Origin: Paralichthys olivaceus
Taxonomy: Eukaryota > Chordata > Actinopteri > Pleuronectiformes > Paralichthyidae
Reading direction: 5' to 3'
Assembly (NCBI RefSeq): GCF_024713975.1
Contig: NC_091108.1
Location: 2,414,501 to 2,478,500, forward strand
Length of the DNA: 64,000 nucleotides
Shown here one piece after another: positions 13,261 to 26,525 of this stretch (within the stretch, counting starts at the first letter, position 1; every line of letters starts with the position of its first letter). The notes under the pieces are model-generated. The model was not told the DNA's origin. It made no database searches and worked only from the letters and a program-made list of their open reading frames with translations. A program made the position numbers and the translations under genes.

Positions 13261-16200
13261 TCCTCAGAGGAGTTAGGACCCACCAGGAGTCTGCTGGATC
13301 TTCACTTTAAAGCATCAGAGTTACCTGTTACATGTAAAGTGACTGTGACATGGAGTTATCATTCATGTCACACTGACACTAAAGGAAATACAAAGTGTTC
13401 AAGGTTTCAGTGGCTCACGAGCTTTTGAATTTTTAGTTTTCAACTTATAAAAGCCACCAATGGTGAGAAACTACAGTTTGATCTATTAATCTATGAACAT
13501 ACTCAAGAGCTGTGATGGTTTTCATCTACGTTTCTCATTATTGTGTGAAACCAACAGACTCCAAACCCCAAATGTGTGAAATTATAAATGATATATTTGA
13601 TTTGAGTTGGATCCAGTACATTTTTTTTTGTTGGTATTTTTTACTCTTAAAATGCTGAGTGATTGAGTTCACTGCTTTAAATTGATTTCACTCAATAACA
13701 CGTGTGTGCAGCTGCTTCACTGTAAAGGTTTAATTGCCTGTGAGAAATGTGAATTTTGTAGAAACCCGTGTGATTCGGTCTTTCACTGCCACAGTGGTTT
13801 TTTGGTGGTAAGTGTTTTTCTTAAGTTATTCCAGTCACACACAAAAAAAAACTGAAGTCAGACGTGTGCCACTGTTGAAGGGCGAAGTAGGACAGGACTG
13901 CAGCTAATGATTACAGCTGGACGTTAAGCATTAAGCTCCTGTCGTCTATGAAATATCAAAAACATTTAATATGGTTGTCAGAGTTGTGAAAACACAAGGT
14001 GACGTCCTATAGAGATGTTATTTCAAACTGTCCAAAGCTCCACGACCGAGTTAATGATTCATCGATGTCAGTGTGAATTAAAAAGTCAATTCTAAAGGAA
14101 GATATCTACGATTTATCGCCGATGTCTGATCCCAGTGTGTGGACGGTACGTCAGCGAGTGGGAGACGTTTCCTGAAGAGACAACAGTAGAATTGTCCACC
14201 TCACATCAGGGTGTTTGTAGAAATGTGAAACCGAGGAGAAGTAAAAACAGGAACGTTTCACTTAGACACAACCACGGAAGGTTAAGTAGGAGAATGTGTA
14301 AACTTACTAACTCAACATGTTCGATCGCTCGCTGCGATTCTCTGATTTTACTCTGACCAGAAAATGTTTGGAGCAACTTACTCGGACATTTGCATTCTCA
14401 CTTACAGTTTCCATTTCAGGAAAATGTCCACAGTCCTGAAAGCAGCTCAGATAATTGCAACAACAATCAAAAGTGCCAAAACATTTAAAAAACCGGTTCC
14501 AGCTTCTCCAGTGTGAATATCAACTGTCTTTCATGTTCTCCTATAAAAGTAAAGACGAGAGCACCAGACAGAAGACGTCAACTCTCTCTATTTCCTGATG
14601 TTCTATAAGACGAAATGAGTGATTAAGAAGAAATCAGCAGACGAATCAACAGGAAGCGAACGTGCGATGGTCAGTGGACGTGAGTCTGTGGCTTCATCGA
14701 GTCTTTTATCCGAAACCACATCAAGTCTAATCTCCGCTCGTCGGGCCACTTCCTGTCCCTGCAACACTGTGTTTGGATACGAGGACAGCTCGTGTGCAGG
14801 GGTCCCTTTGAATCCCAGCACGGAGCAGAAGAAAGGCTTGTTGATTCAACCACACCCTGTTGGATTTCTACACACATGCACACACCTGCTCCGGTTTGCC
14901 GGCCATGTGTGCACGAGGGCCGACAGTTGTCTTGTTGTTTGCTGGTTTTTACCGATGTCGTCGCAGGCAGCAGTGGGTGGTGTTTGTGTGTGTGTGTGTG
15001 TTTGTGTGGGTGTGTGTGTGTGGCCCTGGTACTCTGATGAGCCTGGTGTCCTGCTGGAGGCCGGGTGTGTGCACGCTTATTTTCACAGTTGGTATATCAG
15101 GTCTCAAAAGGCTGCTGAACGGAGCTGGTCATTTCAGAGTTGGCCCAGATTGCTTCTCCGCCCTGACAGCTGCCAACTCTGTGCCAGCGGCTGGAAATGT
15201 TTGATGACAGCTTGATTTCTTTTTGCCCTTGGGACAAACAGAGACTGTAAAAAAAAAAAAAAAAAAAAATCTGCATCTGCTTGTTTTAAATGTCGTTCGC
15301 CTTCAGCTGCACGTTTGGTTTCATCAGCCTGGATTTAAAAAAAAACATCTTGACTATTTTAGATTTAGGAATCGAGACTTGGATATTAATGCATCGTAAA
15401 ACAAACCAAATGAAGAAATGAGGAACCGTTAAAGATTCTGAAGATGAAGTCGAACAGTTTTGTTTTTCTCAGCGCAGTAACTTAATCGTCCAAGGGAATA
15501 ACATTTAAAAAGCTAAAATCAAGATTGAGTCTTGATATTGTTGGATTTGTTTTGTTAGAATCTTGAAACTTTTTCTGTTTTACAAACTTATTATAAATCA
15601 CTCAATAAAACAAGATAAAGAAAACAAGATAAAGAATCTGAAAAACATTTTTGTACCAGGTCATAATCATGTATCGTTGATGCATGGCTCTAATTTCTAC
15701 TTGTGGTTTGTTTCAAGCTTAAAATATCGGAGCACCACCGTCGCTCCCTCTGAGGACATGTCCTCTGTAGTATTTCTTGGAAGTTTAGATTATATTTAGG
15801 ATTTTGTAAAACAATCGAACCTAAAGGATTTAGTTGCATCCTCCAGAGAGAGATATCATTTACAGAGAAGATAGTGATTAATTAACGCGTGTACTTTATT
15901 CAGATTTTAGCCGTGCAGGCTATGCTTCATCTGCAAATGACACAGATGCATTAAAACACAATATTACACTCAGCGTGAATGATTCATAAACCAATGAAAT
16001 AACTGCATGACGTACGAAAACAAGGACAGAGGCGCAAAAGTAGAAATGATTCTTAAAACACGAGGAGATGAGAGGATTGTTCGTTGATCTGCAGAGTACA
16101 GAATGAAAACAGGTAAAACAGAATAGAGCTATAAAGGGTCAATTACTCACAGTGCACAAATATAGAGGCCGTCACTACATCCACCATATTATACACATAA

Positions 16201-18839
16201 TATATAGAGTCATATAATATTAAGACTTAGGAGTTTAGTTGTTATGTCCCTGGTTCGTGCTGCTCGATAATAAAACTCTGAATTTGCAGAGCTGCTTTTT
16301 CTAAGTGGTATTTTACAATCTCCTCTGGCAGCAGCAACTGTCAGATTAAAAATCCTGTTTTCCTCCTGGTGAATATGTTCTGTCGGCTGAAGTGAAATGG
16401 TTTTACACTCCCTTTGGCTGGAGCCATAAAACCGTCCAACCGTGGCGCAAGTAGCCCTGAAGCCCCACATCCTCACCGTTTAATCTCAGACCACACACAT
16501 GCACAGATTACTGCCGCGGCCTGTTGTCGAATTCAGTCAAGACCCGAGTGAACAAGGGTCGTTCTCATTTTCAGAAAGTCAGACTTTGAAGCAGGGCTGT
16601 GAGAAATTAATGGTGTGTGTGTGTGTGTTTTCTTTAAATCCTGAAATAACCTGAAGAATCACTCTACTGTTCGGTTAACAATGGCCGCCCCGGAACAATA
16701 GGGAGGAAAGAAATGAACCTGTGCATTCTGGGAAGAAGATTACGGAAAGCCGAGAACAACAACAGGTTATGTTTTCTTTTGCCGAACGGGCTCTCGGACG
16801 TGAACAGTCGAGCGCTGCAGACTGAAGCTGGTGAGACGAGGAGGGCGATGGTGTGGCTCATTAAGTGGGACATAGGACACTGGGATGAATAGGAAACCTT
16901 AGACACGGCACCACTGGACCACACCTGTTTGTAGATCAAGTGTCCGGCTGCTGTATTCACGCCGATAGAAAGAGAGACGCGTTAACAGACGGGTTCGTTT
17001 CACAAGTGTCAGGGTCGAGGACAATGATGAGCAAGAGGAATGTGGCTGAAGACCGGAAGCATGTGTTCGATTTTTAAAAGACGTCCTCGTTCAGCATGTG
17101 TGTCTCATTATGTGAATAACGGGACAAACGTGGACGTCATCATCTGAAATGTCAGTTTTAAAGTCGGCCCATTAGAACCAACAGGAGGAGTTTAGATGTG
17201 TTTACAGTGACCTTCGGCAACCGCAAACTGCGGAGACCTCAGAGGCCCAGAATGCAATGCAAACTTTTATATGTAAACAATCCAAAACTAGTTAAAAAGG
17301 CCACGTTTTGTGGACAGTGTTTTATTATTAATCCAGTGAATTAACGTGACACTGGTGTAACTCGTGCTGCTTTGTCCTGAGGTCAGTTTATATTTTCACA
17401 CACAGACATAAAGGTTTGTCTCGTCTCAGTGTGACGTCAAGGAGCATTGTGGGAATTGTAGGAACGCTGAAGTAGATGAGGAAAGTTTTGACAAGTTAGT
17501 GCATCAACGAGGGGAACGTGAATAACGGCAGATAAACACCACGCTGTCACCGCAGCTTCATCGGTATATTTTTCTGTTAGTAACGGGAAGTTTGAGCTTC
17601 TTCTCGTAAAGCACGATTACTCCGTTACGTTGTCTGTGACCTAAACCTTTGACCATTCTTCTGGTATCTAACTCGTGACTTTACCTGGCGTGCCACCGAG
17701 AGATCCAGCTGCAAACCTAACGTGCAGTCTAATCTGAAATCTGCTGCTGATAAACCAGACGTTTTTCCTTGAAGTGCCGCTGCAACAACAAGCGTTGGAG
17801 TTATCACCTCAGTATTTGTTCAGTCTCACACCTTCAGCGATCAGGAGCTGGGATCCAGACGTCTATTCCTGGCCTCGTTTAATTGCTCTCTGAGGCCTTT
17901 ACATATGGGCTCTGAATGGCTTCAGTTGCTGTGTGTGTGTGTGAGCAAAGATGAGCCAGATGTAAGAGACACAACCACGTGAGTTTCATGGATGATTTCC
18001 ACGGGTGAGTCCTGCGTTTCTAAAGGGACAGTGTTGCTGTAATTGTTATTTTTAAAGACGGTGGGCTGAACATTAAGCCCAGTGTCTTCAGATTGTTATT
18101 TTTGACAACACTTCTGTCTTTGAGAACAAGTTCCAGCGAAACTCCCACAACCAGTGGATTAAAAAAACTCTGTTTAGATTCAGTCTTGTTGAAAATATGC
18201 GGTTTCTCTGGGAACCGTCGCCTCGCTCTCAGCTCTCACTCTCCACGTGTTTCTTGCAGGGAAACGCCACTTAACTCTGCTCCTCCGAGTGAATCTGAGA
18301 GACGCTGTGTTCTTTGAACGCTTCAAAGCATTTCGGGCGCTCTGAGTGTGGATCTTCACTTTCTTTAATGAGCTTTTTCAGAGTACAGTGCTGCAATTCT
18401 GCCTCGTCACAACCCTCCACTGTTGTACGTTCTTCATATGTAAAAGCAGAACGTGACATTACCGACGATGCACCGGCAGGAGGCTGTTAGTCATCTGACT
18501 TTTGTGGTTTGGACGACGCACGTTGTTGAGATTTTACACATTGCTGCAGGATCTGCTCCGGTCTGGTAGAAGTTAGTGAATCCAGAGACTGGACGAGGGG
18601 CCTTTCCTGTTGGGAAAGAAATATGAGTGAAAGAGGTTAAAACAAAGGAGGGGCTGGTTTCTATGATGTGGATAAACTTACAGAAAAACCCACAGACCGA
18701 CTCGTCCAGTATATTTGTGCTTGAAGGGAAGTGGATTTTAAGGACAATGGCGGAGCCGGAGCATAAAAGCCCCATGAAGTGAAATCAGGAGGCTGTAAAG
18801 ACGGCGATGGCGTCTAACGTCCCCTTTCACTTCCCACAG
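13261..18839 (+). other. presumed vangl2 intron 1, no coding content
   Basis: About 5.6 kb with no exon-like ORF. It contains a GT-rich stretch (about 14981-15025), a poly-A run at 15248-15268, and a segment at 16210-16470 that weakly resembles 52650-52870 (see findings). From 18480 to 18780 there is a GC-moderate stretch that may be an old dispersed repeat. Otherwise nothing is recognised. Confidence 0.5.
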
Positions 18840-19240
18840 AGGTCCGGTCTAAGACGGCGAGCCACGCCCCCCCCCTTTATCAATTAACCAGCGTATGACA
18901 GTCCGACATCCGTCATGCCACCACGTTTATTTTGGCGATTTTTTTTTCGGCAACATGGGGAACAGAGTGGCAGAGGGCGGCGTGAGGTCACGTTTCCACG
19001 GCAACTGTCAACCTCCAATCCCCCTCCAGCTGAACGCCCTCTTTCATCGCCATGGCAGCGGAGAGGCCCTCGTTTCCCGGGGGACGGGGGGGAGTGCGGG
19101 AGGGAATGTGAGACGGCGAGAGGGAGGGACAGGGCAAACAAGTTTTGTGAAAACACAGTAATCCAATATGGCCGCCATTGTGTCCGGGCTGACGGCGGCT
19201 CTGTGTCCGGGGTGAGAGGAGGTACAGTCGAGTGATGATT
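18840..19240 (+). promoter_or_regulatory. second CpG-rich block in vangl2 intron 1, possible enhancer or alternative promoter
   Basis: This block is rich in CpG and G-runs and ends in a YY1-like site, read on the minus strand as CAATGGCGGCCATATT (19165-19180). It lies about 550 bases upstream of the acceptor of the start-codon exon. It may be an alternative vangl2 promoter or an intronic regulatory element. No coding potential is seen. Confidence 0.3.
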
Positions 19241-19795
19241 AACCTCGACTGAGACCTGGAGGAGGTGATGTCAGAGCACGGAGCTGAAGCTAACGGCTCA
19301 GTTTAGTGGGTTAATGTGTTGTAGTGACACGTGGTCGGCTCGTCGCTGATCCGTGGGTGAGAGGTTTGATCCCCAAACACAAACACAGACTCCAGATATG
19401 AAGTAGAACCTGAACGATCTGGATTATTGGTACCGACTGATGCTGATTCAGATGAAGATTATATAATAAGATTATTTAACTTTCTGTCTGAGTGACTTAG
19501 AAAAGGAAGTTTCGTGGAGGTCAGATCAGCCTCCGGGAGCGACGGCATGAGTCTGTGCAGATGATCTGGTTGATAACTTTGAAAAATCTGAAGCTCGTTT
19601 GATGAACAGATTCATCTGAACGCTCCTCCGTGTTTCTAACTGAAGTCCTTAACTTGTGTGTAATGTGAGACAGATGCGTGTTGTGTTGCATGTATGAACA
19701 CAACATGATGTCGTGATCCACAGAACATTCTGATGTGAAGTCACAAGTTTCCAAAAGATTTGAACCAAAAGTTGTATTTTTCTCGTCTCTTTCAG

Positions 19796-20103
19796 ATCAC
19801 GGCCACCTCCGCTCTCCCCTGCTGTGACCGTCCTCTCCCGTCCCTCTTCTTCTTCTCCTCCTCGTCTTGTCCTCTCCGTGGCCTCCCCCGCCCTCCCGCC
19901 TCCCTTCTCCTGCTCCCTCCCCATCGGCCTCCAAGATAGATTCCCTCAGGAGCAAGGTTGACCTGCTCAAGCTGCCCCTGGCTCTCTCCACCAAGTCCAT
20001 CTCCGAGCGCAAGAGCCAGCTGGGAGGAGTCGGCGAGCAGCGCGGCACGGTCGGAGGAGGAGGAGGCGGTGCTCGCAAAGCCCGCTTGCCGCCGACCCGA
20101 GAC
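19796..20103 (+). other. vangl2: vangl2 5' UTR part of the start-codon exon
   Basis: A T-rich tract and TTTCAG precede 19796, which looks like a splice acceptor. The stretch to the ATG is CT- then GGAGGA-rich and contains no earlier in-frame ATG that extends the conserved protein. It is read as the untranslated part of the exon 19796-20174. The exact acceptor is a judgement by eye. Confidence 0.6.
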
Positions 20104-23100
20104 ATGGACAACGAGTCGCAGTACTCGGGCTACTCATACAAGTCCTCCCACTCCCGAAGCTCCCGCAAGCACAGGTGGGTCACATAGGTCACACAACTTT
20201 ATTCAAACATTGTCCTTTTCTCTCACTGCCAAGTTAATGAAGTTATATATAAATTGTCTCCTACACCAAAACTTTGTGAACAAGGAAAGTGAAATAAACA
20301 AAGTACTGCGATACGCTGGGTAACCCTGTGTGTGTGTGTGTTTGTGTGGTTTGCAGGGATCGGAGGGATCGTCATCGCTCTAAAAGTCGAGACAGCAGCA
20401 GTCGAGGAGACAAATCTGTGACCATCCAGACTCCCGGGGAGCCGCTGCTCGACGCAGAGTCGACCCGCGGAGATGACAGGGTCAGTCTTTTTATTTTCAT
20501 CACGAGTTTGCATGTTTTAAAGGTGTTGTATGTAAAACGTAGTATTTTAAGTGGAGAGGCGTCTCTTCATCGAGGAGCCTGAGGTCACGGTGTTTTTGTT
20601 TCCTACACGAAGTGAGGAGACGTCGAAAGCTTCCCAAATGATAAAAAGCTTTTATTTCCTGCATTTCAAATTAAAACTCTGGCGTCCCTGTGTTCATTAT
20701 CACGATTTCAGACGGTGAAGATTATCTCTACTCTGTTTTCTCTCTCTCTCTCTCTCCTGACAGGATGATAACTGGGGTGAAACCACCACGGTCGTCACTG
20801 GAACCTCAGAACACAGCATCTCAAACGAGGACCTGACGCGCCTCTCCAAAGATCTGGAGGAAACGACTCCGCTGGAGTGCAAGCGCTTTGTCGGCCCGGC
20901 TCTGGGAGGCTGCCTGAGCTTCTTCGCCCTCGTCACGCCTTTAGCCTTCCTCATCCTGCCGCAGGTCCTGTGGCGTGACGCCCTCGAGCCCTGCGGCACG
21001 CCCTGCGAAGGCCTCTACGTCTCCCTGGCCTTCAAGCTCCTGGTCCTGCTCATCTCCTCCTGGGCGCTGTTCCTCCGGCCCCCCCGCGCCACCCTGCCGC
21101 GCTTCTTCGTCTTCCGCTGCCTGCTGATGGTGCTGGTGTTCCTGTTCGTGGCGTCGTACTGGTTGTTCTATGGCGTGCGGGTGCTGGAGCCCAGGGAGAG
21201 GGACTACAGGGGGATAGTGGAGTACGCCGCCTCGCTGGTGGACGCGCTGCTCTTCATCCAGTACCTGGCTCTGGTGCTGCTGGAGGTCCGACACCTGCAG
21301 CCGGCCTTCTGCCTGAAGGTGGTCCGCAGCACGGACGGAACCAGCAGGTTCTACAACGTGGGCCACCTCAGGTTAGTGACACAATGTCGAGGTCACTACT
21401 ACATGACGTGCTCGTGAAATCTATTCAGAGGACCAGGGCCTCTCTAATGGTGAATCTGCAGAGTTCACACGTGTGGTGATTGCATCAAACACAGATTTGA
21501 GGGTTTTGTTGGTGATTTACAAAATTTGAAGGCGTGAATTTGGCACATCAGTGCTCATGCTGTTAAAATCGGTGGAATTATAAATGGACACTGTTTGTTT
21601 TTTTAACCGTCCTCCTTTTCTACCACCCATGTTTTTAAGAAAAGTCTATTTAAGTTCATTGTTCTCATCAAACACTTTTTTTTTTAAATGTCCCTGTGAA
21701 CCTAATAAGACTCATCTGTTTAGAAGTTTCTACGGAATTAATAAAATGTCTGCCATGAATTTAATCTGTGTGATATAGGAGATATTATAAATATTTAAAT
21801 ACATAAACATCAGATTATAGAAAACGGAAAAAATGACCTGAACAGCTAAGATTCTGAGATAAACCTGCTTTGGTAAAAGTCTAACTGATTTTTAATTCTC
21901 AGAATTAGTTCGGTGTTTAAATGTTCCCAGCAGCTGATGTCTGACCTCTCTGTGTCGTAGTATCCAGCGAGCAGCCGTGTGGGTGTTGGACCGTTATTAC
22001 AACGACTTCCCCGTCTACAACCCGGCACTGCTCAACCTGCCCAAATCCATCCTGTCCAAGAAGATGACCGGCTTCAAGGTTTACTCCCTGGATGGTAAAT
22101 TCAACCTCTCGTCCATGACTCATTTCATTTGCCTGTTTTATGACTCTGATCTGCAGGAGTTTATTTTTCCAACATTGTTTCCCTCTTCTGCTGAATACCT
22201 GGAACGCTCCTCCACTAATTCTCCTCACTTGTCTTGTAGAAAACACCACCAATAACTCCACGGGTCAGTCCCGGGCCATGATCGCAGCTGCTGCCCGGAG
22301 GAGAGACAACTCCCACAACGAGTTTTACTACGAAGAGGCGGAGATGGACCGCAGGGTCCGCAAACGCAAGGCCAGGTCAGTAGACTGTGACTGCGACTGT
22401 GTATTTAACGTCTACACAGACACGGAGACCTCGTGGTTCCAGAACTGAACGGAGCATCTGACTGTAAAGCTGATGCTGATCCGACTTAACCAACTAGAAT
22501 GTTTTTATTACTTTGACAGGAAAGCAAACAACGTCCATCAGTGTTTGTTTCTCTCTCACTCTCAAGGTTGGTGGTGGCGGTGGAAGAAGCCTTCACGCAC
22601 ATCAAGCGTCTCCACGAGGACGAGGTCGCATCGTCCCCCAAACACCCGAGAGAGGTGATGGATCCCCGGGAGGCGGCTCAGGCCATCTTCGCTCCGATGG
22701 CACGGGCCATGCAGAAGTATCTGAGAACCACCCGTCAGCAGGCGTTCCACAGCATGGAGAGCATCCTCACACACCTGCAGTTCTGCATCACGCACAACAT
22801 GACGCCCAAGGTGAGAGTCTGTGATCAGAGTGACCACGACGACCGGTTAACCGGAGATTAGAAATCTCTTTTTCTAGATTTATTCAACAATCACCGTGAA
22901 TTTACACAAGCTATGATACAAAATCCTAAATATGCAGACACGTGAATATAAAATAATGAATAATATATCTAATGCAATTTTAATTAATCACTCAAGAGGC
23001 TTTTAAAGCTATAAAAATAACTTTACTACTAATCCCTCATGATCAATTAGGCCTGAAAATTATCTTCATTATAGATGTGATCATTTTCTCGATTTAATAG

Positions 23101-23792
23101 ATCTAGAGAATATAATGAAACCAACATTAACATTCTCCATAACTTACCAGTGATGTCTTGTTTTATCTAATCAACAGTCCAGAGCTCCTCCTCGATCAAC
23201 AGAGAAAAGCAGAATATTTAAAAAGCTGATGATACCAGCAGTTTTATTTTAGTTTGAAAAAACAGAACAGTCATTACCGATTATTCCAACTCAAACATGT
23301 TCTGTAAAACATCAAGCATCTAAAAAAACCAGAACACTGAGAAAACAGCAGATGATTCGTGACAGAAGCAAAAATAAAATCTGCTTCACTCAGATCAGTG
23401 CAGACTCTAGTAAACTTTAGTTTTTTAATTGAATTAACATTAATGAGATTTTTTTATTTTATTGTTACTGATAAAACTTGTTGTGGTTTGTTTCCATGAC
23501 ACCTCTCCTCTCCCCCTCCCCCCGCCGACAGGCTTTCCTGGAGCGTTACCTCTCCCCCGGCCCCTCCGTGCAGTACCAGCAGCAGAATGGCAGGGGGCGC
23601 CAGTGGACCCTGGTGAGCGAGGAGCCGGTGACCTCTGCCCTGCGTCAGGGGCTGGTTTTCTCTCTGCGACGCTTGGACTATTCCCTGGTGGTCACGGCCA
23701 TGCCGCTCCCCTTCCTGCGGCTCGGCGAGGAATTCATCGACCCAAAGAGCCACAAGTTCGTCATGAGGCTGCAGTCGGAGACCTCGGTGTGA
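20104..23792 (+). CDS. vangl2: Van Gogh-like 2, planar cell polarity membrane protein
   Basis: Coding exons: 20104-20174, 20357-20480, 20764-21371, 21961-22094, 22240-22375, 22567-22810, 23532-23792 (TGA). They make 525 aa, against 521 in human. The protein is a core planar-cell-polarity factor at the plasma membrane, partner of Prickle and Dishevelled. It starts [20 protein letters not shown], the Ser/Thr cluster that casein kinase 1 phosphorylates in this family. Four hydrophobic spans follow at about residues 108-133, 148-169, 179-203 and 222-239. A long cytosolic C-terminal half includes [18 protein letters not shown] and [18 protein letters not shown]. It ends ETSV, a class I PDZ-binding motif. 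The vangl2 rather than vangl1 call rests on remembered sequence and on linkage to ncstn. All exon phases join without a break. The acceptor at 22566 is AAG rather than CAG. Confidence 0.95.
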
Positions 23793-26525
23793 GGGGCGTC
23801 CCCCTGAAGGACCACCCCCCCCCTACCCAACAACCCGACCGCTTCCTCTCTCCCATCAGGACCACTGACGCGCGGGACACGTGGCGACCTCCTCCTCCTC
23901 CTCCTGTCTGTGACTAAGAAACCATTTGAGGAGAAGGAGCGTTTCACACCTGACACCTCCCCTCTGTTTTATGATCATCACAGATGCACGGGAATCAAAC
24001 TGTGATCAGCTCGACGATTGTCTGAACCTGGAAATAAACGGATGCCTTGACCGTTTCTCCATCTGTGTCTCGGTCTTTATGACACGCTGTAAAAAAACAA
24101 CCCTTGTTTGTAAAGGGGACTTTTTGTCTTCAGGCCTTTAACCACTGGACTCTTTTACTGTGCTGATTCACACGGACGCCACTGGGGGGGGGCGGTTACA
24201 TCACACGTGTTACTTCCTCTCTTCTTGTGTGTGTTGAGAACAGAGCGACTGGAGCTCGGCTCTGACTAAACGCTGGTTACCACTGCCTTCGGTTCCCTGT
24301 TTCCTCTCAGATGACGAGGACTGTTTTTGTCTTTTTACATTAGAGGGCGTGACTTTTTTTTTACTCACAGAACGAAGCATCGTGTGGAATCGACACGTCG
24401 CTCCTCCGCGGCCTCGAGGCCAAACTGTGCTTTTTATCGGACTATAAAGAAAAACGGAAGAACATTCCTAAGTTGTTGCTTCTCTGGACTCGGTGTGTTC
24501 GTGATTGTTTTTGAAAATATGCAGCTTCTGTTTTATTCTACACTGGCCTTTTTTTTTATACTATTAATATTTCAATTTTAACAGGAAGTACAAACACCCT
24601 GTATTAACATGCGATCTGGTTGTGGACGTTAAAGCAGAAGTCTTTTTCTCATTGTCAGCAAATCCCACATGAGACCAGAAAACCTCATGTGTTTGGACCA
24701 GCTATCAAATAAGTCTTTCTTCCTACTGAAGTAAATCTTTAAAAACACATTTCCCTTTTTAAAGGCTCAGTTTTGTGTTTTTTTTTTAAAGTGGAATAAG
24801 TTTAATCAAACTCGGACAAACTCGTTAGGAAGATCAATTAATTTATATTGTAGTATCTTGGAGATTTGATGACAATAAGTAAATGAAACATCACCAGACG
24901 TACTCTTTAATACAGCTGCTGATGGGAGTTGTACAGATGTGCCACTTTCTTAAAGAAGAACTCAATCAGCTGAAAATGAATCCACCTGTGAACTGGATTC
25001 TGAAAAAACTTTTTTTAATATTTGGGTTCGGTCACGTTGGCTGTTCTCTGTACTTGATATTTTTCACTGCACGTGCCTGTAAATAGGGAAAACAAGAGGT
25101 TCGGTCTCGGTCAGATTTCTCTCTGAACTCTGAACCTGCCGCAGCATCTCTAAAGAAAACTCTTTGTAGAAAGAAAAGACGAAATACGGTTGTTCAGACA
25201 AAAACATTCTCAACCCAGGGTCCAACGAACTCACACGTTGTTGATGTCGCAGTTTTTACTTTTAGAATTTTTGCTGAATGATTCACAATCAAAAAAAAAA
25301 CTGTAAAGAAATTCAGTGTTTTATGTTGGGAAGTAAAACGAGAGGTTTGAAGATAATAATTTGCAGAATAATCAATAATAAAAAGCAACGGTTCAGTGCG
25401 GTGGCTTCAGTTGTGGAGGAGGAAACTGTCCACATCTGATGCAAGAGACCAGAGACGGGAGGTGACATCATCCACATGTCAAATGAATCCAGCTCCGTCT
25501 GTCTGGGGGAGGTCGTGGGATGTGGTTGGCAGCTCTGGAAAGAAGAAGTGGCTGTACATGCACCATGTATCCTCAAAACGTCCACTTCTCGTGAAGGAGG
25601 ACGAAAAGTTTTGTTTTCAGCTTTTGTGACGAAGCATTTGTAGCAAATCCACGAAAAAAAAAAAAAAAAAACTTCATCTGAAAACGTCCTAATTGCCAAA
25701 TTGTTCTCACGAGCTGGTGACGTGATTGGACTCCTTTCGTATTCGATCATGAAACCAGATCCAGGTTGCATGTTGACGCCAGGTGTAGATGGGGTCTGTT
25801 GTACATGTGAGGAAATCAGTACTAAACAGGCGGCTCCAGTTAAACTACGAGCTGACTTCTCTTTTCTTTTTTTAAATGCATTTCTGCAAAAAAAAAATCC
25901 CAAACCAGACGTGTGATTGTAAGTCCTCACTGCAGCTCCTCTGCAGCTGTAGCACATCAACCCCCCCCTCGCCCTTGTGCCACGAGCTGCAACAAGCACA
26001 GTGAACACGCTGCCTCCTTCCCCTCTCGGCCTTACACCCTCCAGATGTGCGGGAGCGGCGTCGAGGCCACACCTGTCCTCACGCCGACTCCTGGAACTCA
26101 CTGCAAACCCCGAGACGTTGAGACACGAGCCGCTCGGACGTCTCGACCTTTACTGTACGTTTGAGCCGCAGCACGACCGACTGTTTCCTTCCCAGTGAAA
26201 ATGTGGTTTTAAAAGCCCTTTATGATCCAAATACCAGGTCTGATGGGTTTGACATTTCATCAGTGATCAAAATGCAGATTTGTGTTTTTTTTTAAATGCA
26301 TGCTAGAGTTATTTCAGGCTCCAAAGCTTTTTATAATAACTTGTTTTCTATCATTTTTAAGGTGCCTAAGTTAAGACGATGCAATTTTCCTGAATGTTTT
26401 TACATTTGAAAAGCAAGTGGCTTGTAAAAAAAATGTGTAGATTTGTCTTGTATTTCCTTCCTTTTGGTAACTGTAGCCTGTATAGTGTGTTCGGCATTAT
26501 TCCATTATTAAACCATTTATTCCTA
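23793..26525 (+). other. vangl2: vangl2 3' UTR, about 2.7 kb
   Basis: No coding exon. An ATTAAA at 26507-26512, followed by a T-rich stretch, is the best polyadenylation signal. Vangl2 genes usually have long 3' UTRs, so the whole interval is taken as untranslated. It contains poly-A and poly-T runs (for example 25653-25670). A 262-codon open frame on the opposite strand (25313-26101) shows no protein features and is not called. Confidence 0.6.
26507..26512 (+). terminator. vangl2: vangl2 polyadenylation signal (ATTAAA)
   Basis: ATTAAA followed within 20-30 bases by T- and GT-rich sequence, at the end of a 2.7 kb gene-free stretch after the vangl2 stop and just before fcer1g. Confidence 0.55.

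Noticed and set aside
10595..20000. nhlh1 bHLH gene expected from human gene order
   Set aside because: No frame with a basic helix-loop-helix domain is visible on either strand.
25313..26101. 262-codon open frame on the minus strand
   Set aside because: It lies antisense to the vangl2 3' UTR, has low-complexity composition (poly-Phe from a poly-A run), no domain and no splice logic.
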